Source of the DNA: CAIZGX01 sp044239865
GTDB lineage: Bacteria > Bacteroidota > Bacteroidia > Flavobacteriales_D > Sanyastnellaceae
Assembly: GCA_044239865.1 (NCBI GenBank)
Contig: JBIIAO010000004.1
Location: forward strand, 62,001 to 126,000
Direction of reading: 5' to 3'
DNA length: 64,000 bases
Both the position numbers and the translations under genes were made by a program. Under the pieces are notes generated by a model. That model ran no database searches and was not told where the DNA came from. It saw only the letters and a program-made list of their open reading frames with translations. Of the stretch, positions 25,718 through 34,841 are shown piece after piece; within the stretch, counting starts at the first letter, position 1; each line of letters starts with the position of its first letter.

Positions 25718-27625
25718 ATGATTACAGTAGGGAATTTAAGTGTGCATTTTGGCTCGAGAGAGTTGTTTTCGAAAATTGGATATTTCATAGGTCCACGAGA
25801 ACGAATAGGTTTAGTGGGAAAGAATGGAGCAGGGAAATCTACCATGCTTAAGATTTTAGCTGGAATTCAAAAACCAACAGAAGGAACTATTTCTTTAGCT
25901 AGAGGAACAACTATCGGATATCTTCCGCAAGAAATGGTGCACTCAGAAGATGCTTCGGTATATGAAGAGGCACAAGGCGCCTTTCGTGAATTGCAAGTGA
26001 TGAAAGCGCGTATGGATGAGCTCGGCGATTTAATTGCCAATCATACAGACTATACTTCCGATGATTACGCAAATTTAATAGATGAAATCGAAGCGGTTTC
26101 ACATCGATTGTCTCTTCTCGATGTCGGAAGTACAGACGAGAAAATTGAACGCGTATTAAAAGGACTGGGTTTCTCTTCGAAAGATTTGAAACGTCCCATG
26201 CGCGAGTTTAGCGGTGGTTGGAAGATGCGCGTTGAATTAGGAAAACTTCTTTTAGAGAATCCTGATTTATTATTACTCGATGAGCCAACAAACCACCTAG
26301 ACATTGAAAGTATTGAATGGTTGGAAGAATTTCTGGTTGAATATCCAGGTGCAATCGTTCTTATTTCTCACGATAGAACCTTCTTAGACAATGTGACGAA
26401 ACGTACCATTGAGATTTCAAAATCGAAGTTGTACGATTATAAGTTTTCGTATTCCAAGTACATTGTTCAACGTGAATCAGAGGTTGAGCGTCAAGAAAAC
26501 GCCGCAAAAAACCAACAGAAGTATATTGAAGATACGAAGAAGCTAATTGATAAGTTCCGTGCGAAAAAAGACAAGGCGGCATTCGCACAAACACTGATTC
26601 GTAAGCTCGATAAGTTAGAGAAAATTGAGGTTGATGATATTGATGGAACGAAAGTTCGAATTGCTTTCCCGCCTTCGCCGCATTCGGGAAAGGTTATCTT
26701 GGAAGGATTCGACGTGGGTAAGTCCTACGGGGATTTACATCTTTTTTCTAAGGTGAACTTTCAGATTGTCCGTGGTGAGAAAGTTGCACTTATAGGAAAG
26801 AATGGTGTCGGGAAAAGCTCGATGCTTCGTATGATCATGAATCAAGAGGCCTTTGACGGTGAATTGAAGATTGGTTATAGTGTTGAAGTCGGTTACTACG
26901 CACAGAACCAAAGTGATATTTTAGATGGAGAAAAAACAGTTTTTCAAACCATAGACGACGAAGCGGTTGGCGAAATTAGAAAAGGTGTTCGCGGGTTGTT
27001 GGGAGCGTTTTTGTTCAGTGGCGATGACATAGACAAAAAAGTGAAAGTGTTGTCGGGTGGAGAAAAAGCGCGTTTAGCATTTTGTAAGCTGCTGCTTCAA
27101 CCCTACAATTTTTTGGTTTTAGATGAACCGACGAATCACTTGGATTTGGCCTCGAAAGAAGTGCTGAAAAGCGCAATAGCGAAATACGATGGAACGGTTT
27201 TACTTGTTTCACACGACAGAGATTTCTTAGATGGGTTAACCCAAAAAGTATTTGAAATTCAGGCCGATAGAATGGTTGTTTTTCCTGGCGATGTGAAAGA
27301 ATTTTTACGCGATAAAAAAGCGACGAGTATTGCACTTTATGAGAATGAGAAAGTAGCGAAACAACAAGAGAAAATTCAGAAGGAAGAGATCGTTGTTGAG
27401 GTTAAACCAGCCGTAAGGATTGATAAAACGAAGGAGAAAGAGATCAAGAAAGTGGAAGGAGACATTGAAAAGAAAGAACTGCAAATGGCAGAACTGGAAG
27501 TTGAAATGTCAACTATGGATTATTCTAATCTCGAACTGGTTAATTCACAAAATACCAAGTACGAGCAACTAAAAAAGGAGCTTGAAGGACTTATGGAAAA
27601 ATGGGAAAATCTTGCCGCGGAATAA
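25718..27625 (+). CDS. ABC-F family ATPase (translation factor type)
   Basis: The 635-residue protein holds two nucleotide-binding domains and no membrane segments: Walker A GLVGKNGAGKST and LIGKNGVGKSS, signatures FSGGWKMRVELGKLL and LSGGEKARLAFCKLL, and two LLLDEPTNHLD/LVLDEPTNHLD Walker B motifs. A basic linker (about 240-320) lies between the domains, and a Lys/Glu-rich coiled coil (about 545-635) ends the protein, as in Uup. ABC-F proteins act on the ribosome or in DNA repair; which one this is cannot be told from sequence alone. It meets secA tail to tail with no spacer. Confidence 0.9.
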   Translation: MITVGNLSVHFGSRELFSKIGYFIGPRERIGLVGKNGAGKSTMLKILAGIQKPTEGTISLARGTTIGYLPQEMVHSEDASVYEEAQGAFRELQVMKARMDELGDLIANHTDYTSDDYANLIDEIEAVSHRLSLLDVGSTDEKIERVLKGLGFSSKDLKRPMREFSGGWKMRVELGKLLLENPDLLLLDEPTNHLDIESIEWLEEFLVEYPGAIVLISHDRTFLDNVTKRTIEISKSKLYDYKFSYSKYIVQRESEVERQENAAKNQQKYIEDTKKLIDKFRAKKDKAAFAQTLIRKLDKLEKIEVDDIDGTKVRIAFPPSPHSGKVILEGFDVGKSYGDLHLFSKVNFQIVRGEKVALIGKNGVGKSSMLRMIMNQEAFDGELKIGYSVEVGYYAQNQSDILDGEKTVFQTIDDEAVGEIRKGVRGLLGAFLFSGDDIDKKVKVLSGGEKARLAFCKLLLQPYNFLVLDEPTNHLDLASKEVLKSAIAKYDGTVLLVSHDRDFLDGLTQKVFEIQADRMVVFPGDVKEFLRDKKATSIALYENEKVAKQQEKIQKEEIVVEVKPAVRIDKTKEKEIKKVEGDIEKKELQMAELEVEMSTMDYSNLELVNSQNTKYEQLKKELEGLMEKWENLAAE

Positions 27626-30600
27626 TTATTTTCCGTGACAAGATTTGTATTTCTTTCCTGAACCGCATGGACACGGTTCGTTACGATTAATTTTCGGGTC
27701 AGCAACAACAGGCTCACTGCGTTGCTGTGAAATTCGTTCACCAGCTTCTTGAGCCTGACTTGCGTGTTGATTCAAGTTTCCAGAATCTGCTTTCACGGTT
27801 TGTGTTCGCACAACTTCGCGCTGAGGCGCTTGATTCACTTGGCTTCCCGAAGGAAGTTGACAGGTCAATAAGAAGTTTGCAATTTCAGCATTCGTCTTAG
27901 TAATCATAATTCGAAACAAATCGAAACTCTCTTTTTTGTAAATCAACAAAGGATCTTTTTGCTCGTGAGCAGCGAACTGCACATTGCTTCTTAAGTCGTC
28001 CATGGCACGAAGATGCTCTTTCCAGTTTTGATCTATAATGGCCAACGTAATTCCTTTTTCAAGGGCGCTAATCATTTCTTTTCCACCAGAAGAATGGGCT
28101 TTTTCTAAATTAACAGCAACTTGAATTCCTTTCAAACCATTGTTGAACGGAATAGCGATGTTCTGATAACCTTGTGAATTGGTGCGGTACACATTTTCAA
28201 TCACAGGGAAAGCCTCTTCAGCAAGACTATCAATACGTGAAGTGTAAGCCATTAAAACAGCCTCGTAAGTTGCATGAATCACATTCATTTCATTTTCTTG
28301 AATGAACTGATCTTGTGTCACGGGCGATTCAATACCGAAATAACGTAACAATTCAATTTTGTATGCGTCGTAGTTTTTCGCACTGTGTGCATGCGAAACA
28401 GCTGCTTGAGCTAAATCATACAACATATTGTCGATATCAAGCTTCAAGCGCTCTCCAAACAAAGCGTGTCTTCTGCGTTTGTAGATAACCTCACGCTGAG
28501 CATTCATAACGTCATCGAATTCCAACAAACGCTTACGAATACCAAAGTTATTTTCTTCAACTTTTTTCTGAGCTCTTTCAATGGAACTCGTAATCATTGA
28601 ATGTTGAATAACCTCGCCTTCCTTCAGGCCAAGTCTGTCCATCATTTTAGCAATACGGTCACTTCCAAATAAACGCATCAAATCATCTTCCAATGCAACA
28701 TAGAAAGAAGAGGATCCTGGATCTCCTTGACGACCCGAGCGTCCGCGCAGCTGTCTGTCAACACGACGTGAGTCGTGACGCTCCGTTCCAATAATTGCTA
28801 ATCCGCCGGAATCCTTAACCCCTTCTCCAAGTTTAATGTCGGTACCACGACCGGCCATGTTTGTTGCAATGGTCACAGTTCCTGCTTTACCCGCAAGAGA
28901 AACAATTTCCGCTTCTTTTTGGTGAAGCTTTGCGTTCAGCACTTGATGGTCAATACCGCGTTGGCGAAGCATTCTGCTTAGAACTTCAGATACTTCAACA
29001 GTTGTAGTACCCACCAAAACAGGTCTTCCAGCTTCACGTAGTTCTGCAATTTCTTCAATTACAGCATTGTATTTTTCTCTCTTCGTTTTGTAAATTTTAT
29101 CGTCCTGGTCCTTTCTTGAAATAGCGCGATGTGTTGGAATAATCATCACATCTAACTTGTAGATGTCCCACAATTCTCCTGCTTCTGTTTCTGCCGTTCC
29201 TGTCATTCCCGCCAACTTATGGTACATTCGGAAATAGTTCTGCAAAGTAACTGTAGCGTAGGTTTGTGTAGCTGCTTCAACCTTCACATTTTCTTTCGCT
29301 TCAATGGCTTGGTGCAGTCCGTCTGAGAATCGACGACCTTCCATCATACGTCCGGTTTGCTCATCAACAATTTTCACTTTGTTGTCCATCACCACGTATT
29401 CCTTGTCTCTTTCGAAAAGCGCGTATGCTCTAAGAAGTTGGTTAATCGTATGAATGCGTTCGCTTTTCACACTGTAATCGCGCTGAAGTTCTTCTAAGGC
29501 GCTCACGCGTTCAGAATCGCTCTGTGAGTTTTTTTCGATGTGAGCAATTTCGGTTCCGATATCAGGAAGGACAAAGAATCGCTCGTCTTCCATGTTTTTC
29601 GACATCAATTGAATACCCTTGTCGGTTAATTCAATTTGATTGTTTTTCTCGTCAATTACGAAGAACAATTCAGCATCTGCTTTTGGCATTTCACGCTGAT
29701 TGTCTTGAAGATGGTAGCCTTCTGTTTTTAAAAGGATGGCCTTGATTCCGTCTTCACTTAAAAATTTAATAAGGGCTTTGTTACGCGGTAATCCTCTGTA
29801 AGCGCGAAGAAGAGCTAATCCTCCTTCGATTAATTCTTCTTTGTTTGGTGCTCCTGATTCCGGTTGAAGTTTTCTTTTAGCTTCAGTTAAAAAGTCTGTG
29901 ACAGCCGATTTCTGGGCGTTCATCAGAATTTGAATCTTCGGCTTCAACGCGTCGAATTCTTGCTGATCTCCTTTTGATGTTGGACCGGAAATAATAAGCG
30001 GAGTTCTTGCTTCGTCAATTAATACAGAATCGACTTCATCAATAATTGCGAAGTGATGTTTGCGTTGAACCAAATGCGAAGCTTCAACCGCCATGTTGTC
30101 ACGTAAATAGTCAAAGCCAAACTCGTTGTTGGTTCCGAAAGTAATATGCGAGCGGTAGGCATTTCTTCTAGCGTCTGAATTGGGTTGGTGTTTGTCTATG
30201 CAATCAACACTTAATCCATGAAATTCATACAGCGGCCCCATCCATTCAGAGTCACGTCGAGCCAAATAGTCGTTCACAGTAACCACATGAACGCCTTTGT
30301 TTGAAAGAGCGTTCAAGAATACAGGAAGTGTAGCAACAAGTGTCTTACCCTCACCAGTAGCCATTTCTGCAACTTTTCCTTGGTGAAGGGCAATACCTCC
30401 AATTAATTGAACGTCGTAGTGAACCATGTCCCAAGTAAATCGGTTCCCCGCAGCTGACCAATTATTTTTCCAAATGGCTTTGTCACCTTCAATTCGAACG
30501 TAATCTTTAGCAGACTGCGCCGAAAATTCTCTGTCGCTTGCGTTAGCGGTAACGGTAATCTCCTCGTTATTCTTGAAAAGCTCTGCAGTGCGCTTAATCA

Positions 30601-30952
30601 CTGCAAAAGCTTCTGGAAGAATTTCTAACAGCACCACTTCAATCTCTTCATTAATTGTTGTTCTTACTTTGTCAACCTCACTGTAAATCCCTTCTTTTTC
30701 TTCTAAGGCATCTAGCGGAAGCGCATCGGCTTTAGCGTTCAAGGCATCAACTTCGTCTTCTAAATGCTGCACATGTTTTTGGATACGAGTTTGCATCTCC
30801 GCAGATATGCGACGTACGTCGTCTGCGCTGGCGTTTGAAAGGTCGTCGCAAGCAGATTTAGTAGCTTTAAGAAGCGGTTGAATGGCTTCAATATCTTTCT
30901 CTTTTTTATCTCCGATTATTTTCTTCAGAATAGTATTCAGCGCTCCGAGCAT
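27626..30952 (-). CDS. secA: SecA preprotein translocase ATPase
   Basis: SecA drives preproteins through SecYEG. The 1108-residue protein has Walker A ATGEGKTL, DEAD-like IIDEVDSVLIDEARTPLI, the preprotein crosslinking domain, TNMAGRGTDIKLG, QLRGRSGRQGDPG, and a C-terminal zinc-binding NRNEPCPCGSGKKYKSCHGK. It is about 200 residues longer than E. coli SecA, mainly from an insert between the first ATPase motifs and the SecB-independent part (roughly residues 330-480), typical of Bacteroidota. No terminator separates it from the converging ABC-F gene. Confidence 0.97.
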   Translation of the reverse strand: MLGALNTILKKIIGDKKEKDIEAIQPLLKATKSACDDLSNASADDVRRISAEMQTRIQKHVQHLEDEVDALNAKADALPLDALEEKEGIYSEVDKVRTTINEEIEVVLLEILPEAFAVIKRTAELFKNNEEITVTANASDREFSAQSAKDYVRIEGDKAIWKNNWSAAGNRFTWDMVHYDVQLIGGIALHQGKVAEMATGEGKTLVATLPVFLNALSNKGVHVVTVNDYLARRDSEWMGPLYEFHGLSVDCIDKHQPNSDARRNAYRSHITFGTNNEFGFDYLRDNMAVEASHLVQRKHHFAIIDEVDSVLIDEARTPLIISGPTSKGDQQEFDALKPKIQILMNAQKSAVTDFLTEAKRKLQPESGAPNKEELIEGGLALLRAYRGLPRNKALIKFLSEDGIKAILLKTEGYHLQDNQREMPKADAELFFVIDEKNNQIELTDKGIQLMSKNMEDERFFVLPDIGTEIAHIEKNSQSDSERVSALEELQRDYSVKSERIHTINQLLRAYALFERDKEYVVMDNKVKIVDEQTGRMMEGRRFSDGLHQAIEAKENVKVEAATQTYATVTLQNYFRMYHKLAGMTGTAETEAGELWDIYKLDVMIIPTHRAISRKDQDDKIYKTKREKYNAVIEEIAELREAGRPVLVGTTTVEVSEVLSRMLRQRGIDHQVLNAKLHQKEAEIVSLAGKAGTVTIATNMAGRGTDIKLGEGVKDSGGLAIIGTERHDSRRVDRQLRGRSGRQGDPGSSSFYVALEDDLMRLFGSDRIAKMMDRLGLKEGEVIQHSMITSSIERAQKKVEENNFGIRKRLLEFDDVMNAQREVIYKRRRHALFGERLKLDIDNMLYDLAQAAVSHAHSAKNYDAYKIELLRYFGIESPVTQDQFIQENEMNVIHATYEAVLMAYTSRIDSLAEEAFPVIENVYRTNSQGYQNIAIPFNNGLKGIQVAVNLEKAHSSGGKEMISALEKGITLAIIDQNWKEHLRAMDDLRSNVQFAAHEQKDPLLIYKKESFDLFRIMITKTNAEIANFLLTCQLPSGSQVNQAPQREVVRTQTVKADSGNLNQHASQAQEAGERISQQRSEPVVADPKINRNEPCPCGSGKKYKSCHGK

Positions 30953-30973
30953 AGGTTCTTCAATTTATGGTTA

Positions 30974-30981
30974 CAAATGTA
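30974..30981 (-). promoter_or_regulatory. Possible secA -7 box
   Basis: The minus-strand TACATTTG fits TAnnTTTG and ends 21 nt before the secA ATG. No TTG is seen at the usual distance. Confidence 0.42.
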
Positions 30982-31050
30982 ACGTGTTCTTTCCTTTTTT
31001 AAGGGTATAAAAGCAGTCATTTAAGCCAAGTTCGTAATAAAAGTGGTGCC

Positions 31051-31140
31051 ATGAAATATAGCGGAAAATCTGTCGTAAAAACAATAAAAAAATCGCAAAA
31101 ACGACAAATCCTTACGTGGGTAAGGGATTCAGAGAAATGA
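31051..31140 (+). CDS. Possible 29-residue basic peptide
   Basis: The open frame codes for a peptide beginning MKYSGKSVVKTIKKSQKRQ and ending in VRDSEK, with about nine basic residues. No ribosome-binding site or good promoter is seen and codon use cannot be judged at this length. It may be chance; I list it because the region is otherwise empty. Confidence 0.18.
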   Translation: MKYSGKSVVKTIKKSQKRQILTWVRDSEK

Positions 31141-31212
31141 AATTTTGATTGTTAAAAACTAGGCCTTCTTGTTAACTGTTTTAAGTTGCAATTTCACAAT
31201 CAATAATGAATC

Positions 31213-31244
31213 TTTGAAGTCCTGAATTTCTTTTTTATTCTTTG
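31213..31244 (+). promoter_or_regulatory. Candidate nrdBA promoter
   Basis: TTTG (31213-31216) and TATTCTTTG (31236-31244) are 19 nt apart. The box has one extra base relative to TAnnTTTG, so the match is imperfect. The leader would be about 45 nt. Confidence 0.35.
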
Positions 31245-31293
31245 GTAGAATAAATAGAATTTATGGAGGCCAAAACACTGAAAAATTAAATAG

Positions 31294-32274
31294 ATGCAGC
31301 ACGAAGAACCACTTTTAACAGAAAACCCCGATAGATTTGTACTTTTTCCTATTGTTCACCAGGACATTTGGCAGATGTATAAAACTTCAGAGGCAAGTTT
31401 TTGGACTGCTGAAGAGATTGATTTGAGTGTTGATTTGGTTGACTGGAATACAAAGTTGAACAATGACGAGCGTCACTTTATTAAACATGTATTGGCTTTC
31501 TTCGCGGCAAGCGATGGAATTGTAAATGAGAATTTAGCGGAGAACTTCGTTCGTGAGGTTCAATATACTGAGGCGAAATTTTTCTACGGATTTCAAATCA
31601 TGATGGAGAATATTCACAGTGAAACGTATTCATTGTTGATTGACACTTACATCAAGGATACGGCGGATAAAAATTATTTATTCAAAGCAATCGACACATT
31701 AGACTGTGTGAAGAAGAAGGCCGAATGGGCCTTGCGTTGGATCAAGGGTGGAACGTTTGCTGAACGTTTGGTAGCCTTTGCCGCAGTTGAAGGTATTTTC
31801 TTTTCAGGAAGTTTCTGCAGTATTTTTTGGTTGAAGAAACGCGGTCTAATGCCAGGTTTGACCTTCAGTAATGAGTTGATTAGCCGTGACGAAGGAATGC
31901 ATTGCGATTTTGCTTGTTTGCTTTACAATGATCATATTCAAAATAAACTGCCAGATGGACGTGTTCGCGAAATTATAGAACAGGCCGTTGCTATCGAGCG
32001 TGAGTTTATAACTGACGCTCTTCCAGTTCGATTAATTGGAATGAACAGCGATTTAATGAGTCAGTATATCGAATTCGTAGCAGACAGATTGTTGAGTGAA
32101 TTAGGGACCGAGAAAATATACAACAGCACAAATCCGTTCGATTTTATGGATTTGATAAGTGTGGAAGGAAAGACGAATTTCTTTGAAAAACGCGTTGCGG
32201 AATATCAAAAAGCTGGAGTGAAAGACGGTCCGTCAGAAGATTCAAGAGCCATTTCATTCTCGGAAGAATTCTAA
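31294..32274 (+). CDS. nrdB: Ribonucleotide reductase small subunit (class Ia, R2)
   Basis: R2 holds the di-iron/tyrosyl-radical cofactor that starts ribonucleotide reduction. The 326-residue protein has all expected ligands: Asp74 (AASDGI), Glu105 and His108 (MENIHSETY), Glu166 (VEGIFF), Glu200 and His203 (RDEGMH). Tyr112, four residues after His108, is the radical tyrosine. The sequence resembles the eukaryote-like R2 group. nrdA follows 34 nt downstream. Confidence 0.96.
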   Translation: MQHEEPLLTENPDRFVLFPIVHQDIWQMYKTSEASFWTAEEIDLSVDLVDWNTKLNNDERHFIKHVLAFFAASDGIVNENLAENFVREVQYTEAKFFYGFQIMMENIHSETYSLLIDTYIKDTADKNYLFKAIDTLDCVKKKAEWALRWIKGGTFAERLVAFAAVEGIFFSGSFCSIFWLKKRGLMPGLTFSNELISRDEGMHCDFACLLYNDHIQNKLPDGRVREIIEQAVAIEREFITDALPVRLIGMNSDLMSQYIEFVADRLLSELGTEKIYNSTNPFDFMDLISVEGKTNFFEKRVAEYQKAGVKDGPSEDSRAISFSEEF

Positions 32275-32308
32275 GAAAATTAAGCATTAACGAAATATAT
32301 AGAAGCAC

Positions 32309-34720
32309 ATGTTTGTAGTAAAAAGAGACGGTAGAAAAGAGACAGTGAAATTCGATAAGATCACTGCCAGAATCTCAAAATTATGTTACGGATTGAATCC
32401 AATCATTGATCCCATGAAAATAGCCATGAAGGTTATTGAAGGGGTATTCGATGGAGTAACCACAAGTCAGTTAGATACGTTAGCAGCTGAAATAGCCGCT
32501 ACGAATACGACGACTCATCCGGACTATGCGCTACTTGCCTCTCGTATTGCTATCGGAAACTTACACAAGAACACGAAGAAGTCTTTTTCTCAAACTATTT
32601 CAGATTTATACAATTATGTAGATCCGAAGACGGGAAAAGGTGCGGGCTTAATTGCAGAAGACGTGTACAACGTGATAACGGAGAATGCGCCTTTATTGGA
32701 TAGCACCATTATCTACGACCGTGATTTTCAATTCGATTATTTCGGTTTCAAAACATTAGAAAAATCGTATTTGTTGAAAATGCACGGAACTGTTGTTGAA
32801 CGTCCGCAACATTTGTTCATGCGCGTTGCTGTTGGAATTCACAAGACAGATTTAGATGAAATTGTGAAGACGTACAACATGATTAGCGAAGGGTGGTTCA
32901 CACATGCGACCCCAACACTTTTCAATGCTGGAACACCGAAGCCTCAGATGAGCTCGTGCTTTCTTATTCAAATGAAAGATGACAGTATCCCTGGAATTTA
33001 TGATACGTTGAAGCAAACAGCTTTAATTTCTCAGAGCGCCGGTGGTATAGGACTTAGCATTCACAATGTTCGTGCGAAGGGTTCATACATTAGAGGTACA
33101 AACGGTACGAGTAATGGTATTGTTCCAATGTTGCGCGTGTTCAACGATACGGCGCGTTATGTAGATCAGGGAGGTGGAAAGCGTAAAGGTTCTTTCGCAA
33201 TTTATCTTGAACCGTGGCACGCAGATGTTTATGACTTTCTAGACCTTAGAAAAAACCACGGTAAAGAAGAAATTCGTGCACGCGATTTGTTCTACGCTCT
33301 ATGGATTCCCGATTTGTTTATGCAGCGCGTGAAGGACAACGGAACTTGGACATTGATGTGTCCAAATGAATGTCCAGGACTTTCAGATTGTTGGGGTGAA
33401 GAGTTTGTTAAATTATACACCAAATACGAGTCGGAAGGGAAAGGAAGAGAGACAATCAAAGCGCAAGATTTGTGGTACAAAATTGTCGAATCACAAATTG
33501 AAACAGGCAACCCTTACATGTTGTACAAAGATGCTGCGAATCGTAAGAGCAATCAGCAAAATTTGGGAACCATTAAGAGTTCGAACTTGTGCACCGAGAT
33601 TATCGAGTACACGGCTCCTGATGAAATTGCAGTTTGTAATTTAGGGTCAATTGCCTTGCCGAAATTTGTTAAAGACGGAGCTTTTGATCACGATAAGTTG
33701 TTTGAAGTGACTTACCAATTAACGGTGAACTTGAACAAAATTATTGACGGGAATTATTATCCAGTTCCTGAAACACGTAATTCAAACATGCGTCACCGCC
33801 CAATTGGAATTGGTGTCCAAGGATTGGCAGATGCGTTTATTTTATTACGATTCCCATTTGAGTCTGAGGAAGCGAAAAAGTTGAATCGCGAAGTTTTCGA
33901 AACCATCTATTATGCATCATGCACGGCGTCGAAAGATTTAGCGCGCAGAGACGGTGCGTACGAAACCTTCCAAGGTTCTCCAGCATCGAAAGGCATTCTT
34001 CAATTCGATATGTGGAATGTTACTCCAACAGACCGTTGGGAGTGGAGCGTATTGAAAGAAGAAATTACGAAATACGGAATGCGCAACAGCTTGTTGTTAG
34101 CTCCTATGCCAACAGCATCTACTGCACAGATTTTAGGAAATAATGAGTGCTTCGAGCCTTACACTACAAATGTTTACTCAAGAAGAACGTTAGCGGGTGA
34201 GTTTATTGTTGTGAACAAACATCTTCTGAAAGACCTGGTAAACCTTGGTCTTTGGAACGATAACTTGAAAAACAAGTTAATGTCAACCAGTGGTTCCGTT
34301 CAGAACATCGATGAGATTCCAGACAACTTGAAAGCCCTTTACAAAACAGCTTGGGAGATTTCACAGCGTGTGGTAATTGATATGGCTGCTGATCGCGGAG
34401 CTTACATTTGTCAGAGTCAGTCGTTGAATATTTTCATGGAAAATGCAAACTTCGGCAAGCTTACTTCTATGCACTTCTACGCTTGGGAGAAAGGATTGAA
34501 AACAGGTATGTATTACTTGCGCACGAAAGCGGCCACAGATGCTATTAAGTTCACCGTAGACAAGTCTCAATTGTCTCAGCCGAAAGCTGAAGTAGTTATA
34601 GAGAGCGCGCCTGTTACTGTAAGTATGAATATTACACCGGATACTCTTTCTCAGAAAAATGTAGACGCAATTGCTTGTTCAATAGACAATCCAGATTCTT
34701 GCGAGTCTTGTAGCGGATAA
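32309..34720 (+). CDS. nrdA: Ribonucleotide reductase large subunit (class Ia, R1)
   Basis: R1 carries the active and allosteric sites for making dNTPs. The 803-residue protein starts with an ATP-cone domain (VVKRDGRKETVKFDKI, about 1-90), followed by the catalytic barrel with PQMSSCFL, SNLCTEI, the NNECFEPYTTNVYSRR finger-loop region and PMPTASTAQILG. The C-terminal CESC pair is the redox shuttle. The full ATP cone implies dATP inhibition. A terminator follows. Confidence 0.96.
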   Translation: MFVVKRDGRKETVKFDKITARISKLCYGLNPIIDPMKIAMKVIEGVFDGVTTSQLDTLAAEIAATNTTTHPDYALLASRIAIGNLHKNTKKSFSQTISDLYNYVDPKTGKGAGLIAEDVYNVITENAPLLDSTIIYDRDFQFDYFGFKTLEKSYLLKMHGTVVERPQHLFMRVAVGIHKTDLDEIVKTYNMISEGWFTHATPTLFNAGTPKPQMSSCFLIQMKDDSIPGIYDTLKQTALISQSAGGIGLSIHNVRAKGSYIRGTNGTSNGIVPMLRVFNDTARYVDQGGGKRKGSFAIYLEPWHADVYDFLDLRKNHGKEEIRARDLFYALWIPDLFMQRVKDNGTWTLMCPNECPGLSDCWGEEFVKLYTKYESEGKGRETIKAQDLWYKIVESQIETGNPYMLYKDAANRKSNQQNLGTIKSSNLCTEIIEYTAPDEIAVCNLGSIALPKFVKDGAFDHDKLFEVTYQLTVNLNKIIDGNYYPVPETRNSNMRHRPIGIGVQGLADAFILLRFPFESEEAKKLNREVFETIYYASCTASKDLARRDGAYETFQGSPASKGILQFDMWNVTPTDRWEWSVLKEEITKYGMRNSLLLAPMPTASTAQILGNNECFEPYTTNVYSRRTLAGEFIVVNKHLLKDLVNLGLWNDNLKNKLMSTSGSVQNIDEIPDNLKALYKTAWEISQRVVIDMAADRGAYICQSQSLNIFMENANFGKLTSMHFYAWEKGLKTGMYYLRTKAATDAIKFTVDKSQLSQPKAEVVIESAPVTVSMNITPDTLSQKNVDAIACSIDNPDSCESCSG

Positions 34721-34741
34721 TTCAAGGAATTAATAAATATG

Positions 34742-34769
34742 AAAAAGGGTCGTTTTACGGCCCTTTTTT
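34742..34769 (+). terminator. Terminator after nrdA
   Basis: An 11-bp stem (34742-34752 with 34758-34768, one G-T pair) with a TTTTA loop is followed by T residues, 21 nt after the nrdA stop. Confidence 0.85.
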
Positions 34770-34841
34770 CTTCAATTCATTTTTAATAAGTTCTTTTCCG
34801 GAAATGGTTTACTGTTAGAAATGGTCGTAAATTGTATTCAA

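Larger units (their letters stand above)
30953..31293. other. 341-bp intergenic region between divergent secA and nrdB
   Basis: This stretch has no long gene. It holds a probable secA -7 box (30974-30981), a candidate nrdB promoter (31213-31244), a 29-codon ORF (31051-31140) and an imperfect hairpin at 31107-31128 whose core is CCTTAC-GTGG-GTAAGG (31110-31125). I see no NrdR-type box, no tRNA and no terminator. Confidence 0.7.

Noticed and set aside
31263..31289. 8-codon ORF just before nrdB as a leader peptide
   Set aside because: It has no repeated codons or attenuator hairpin; chance is sufficient.
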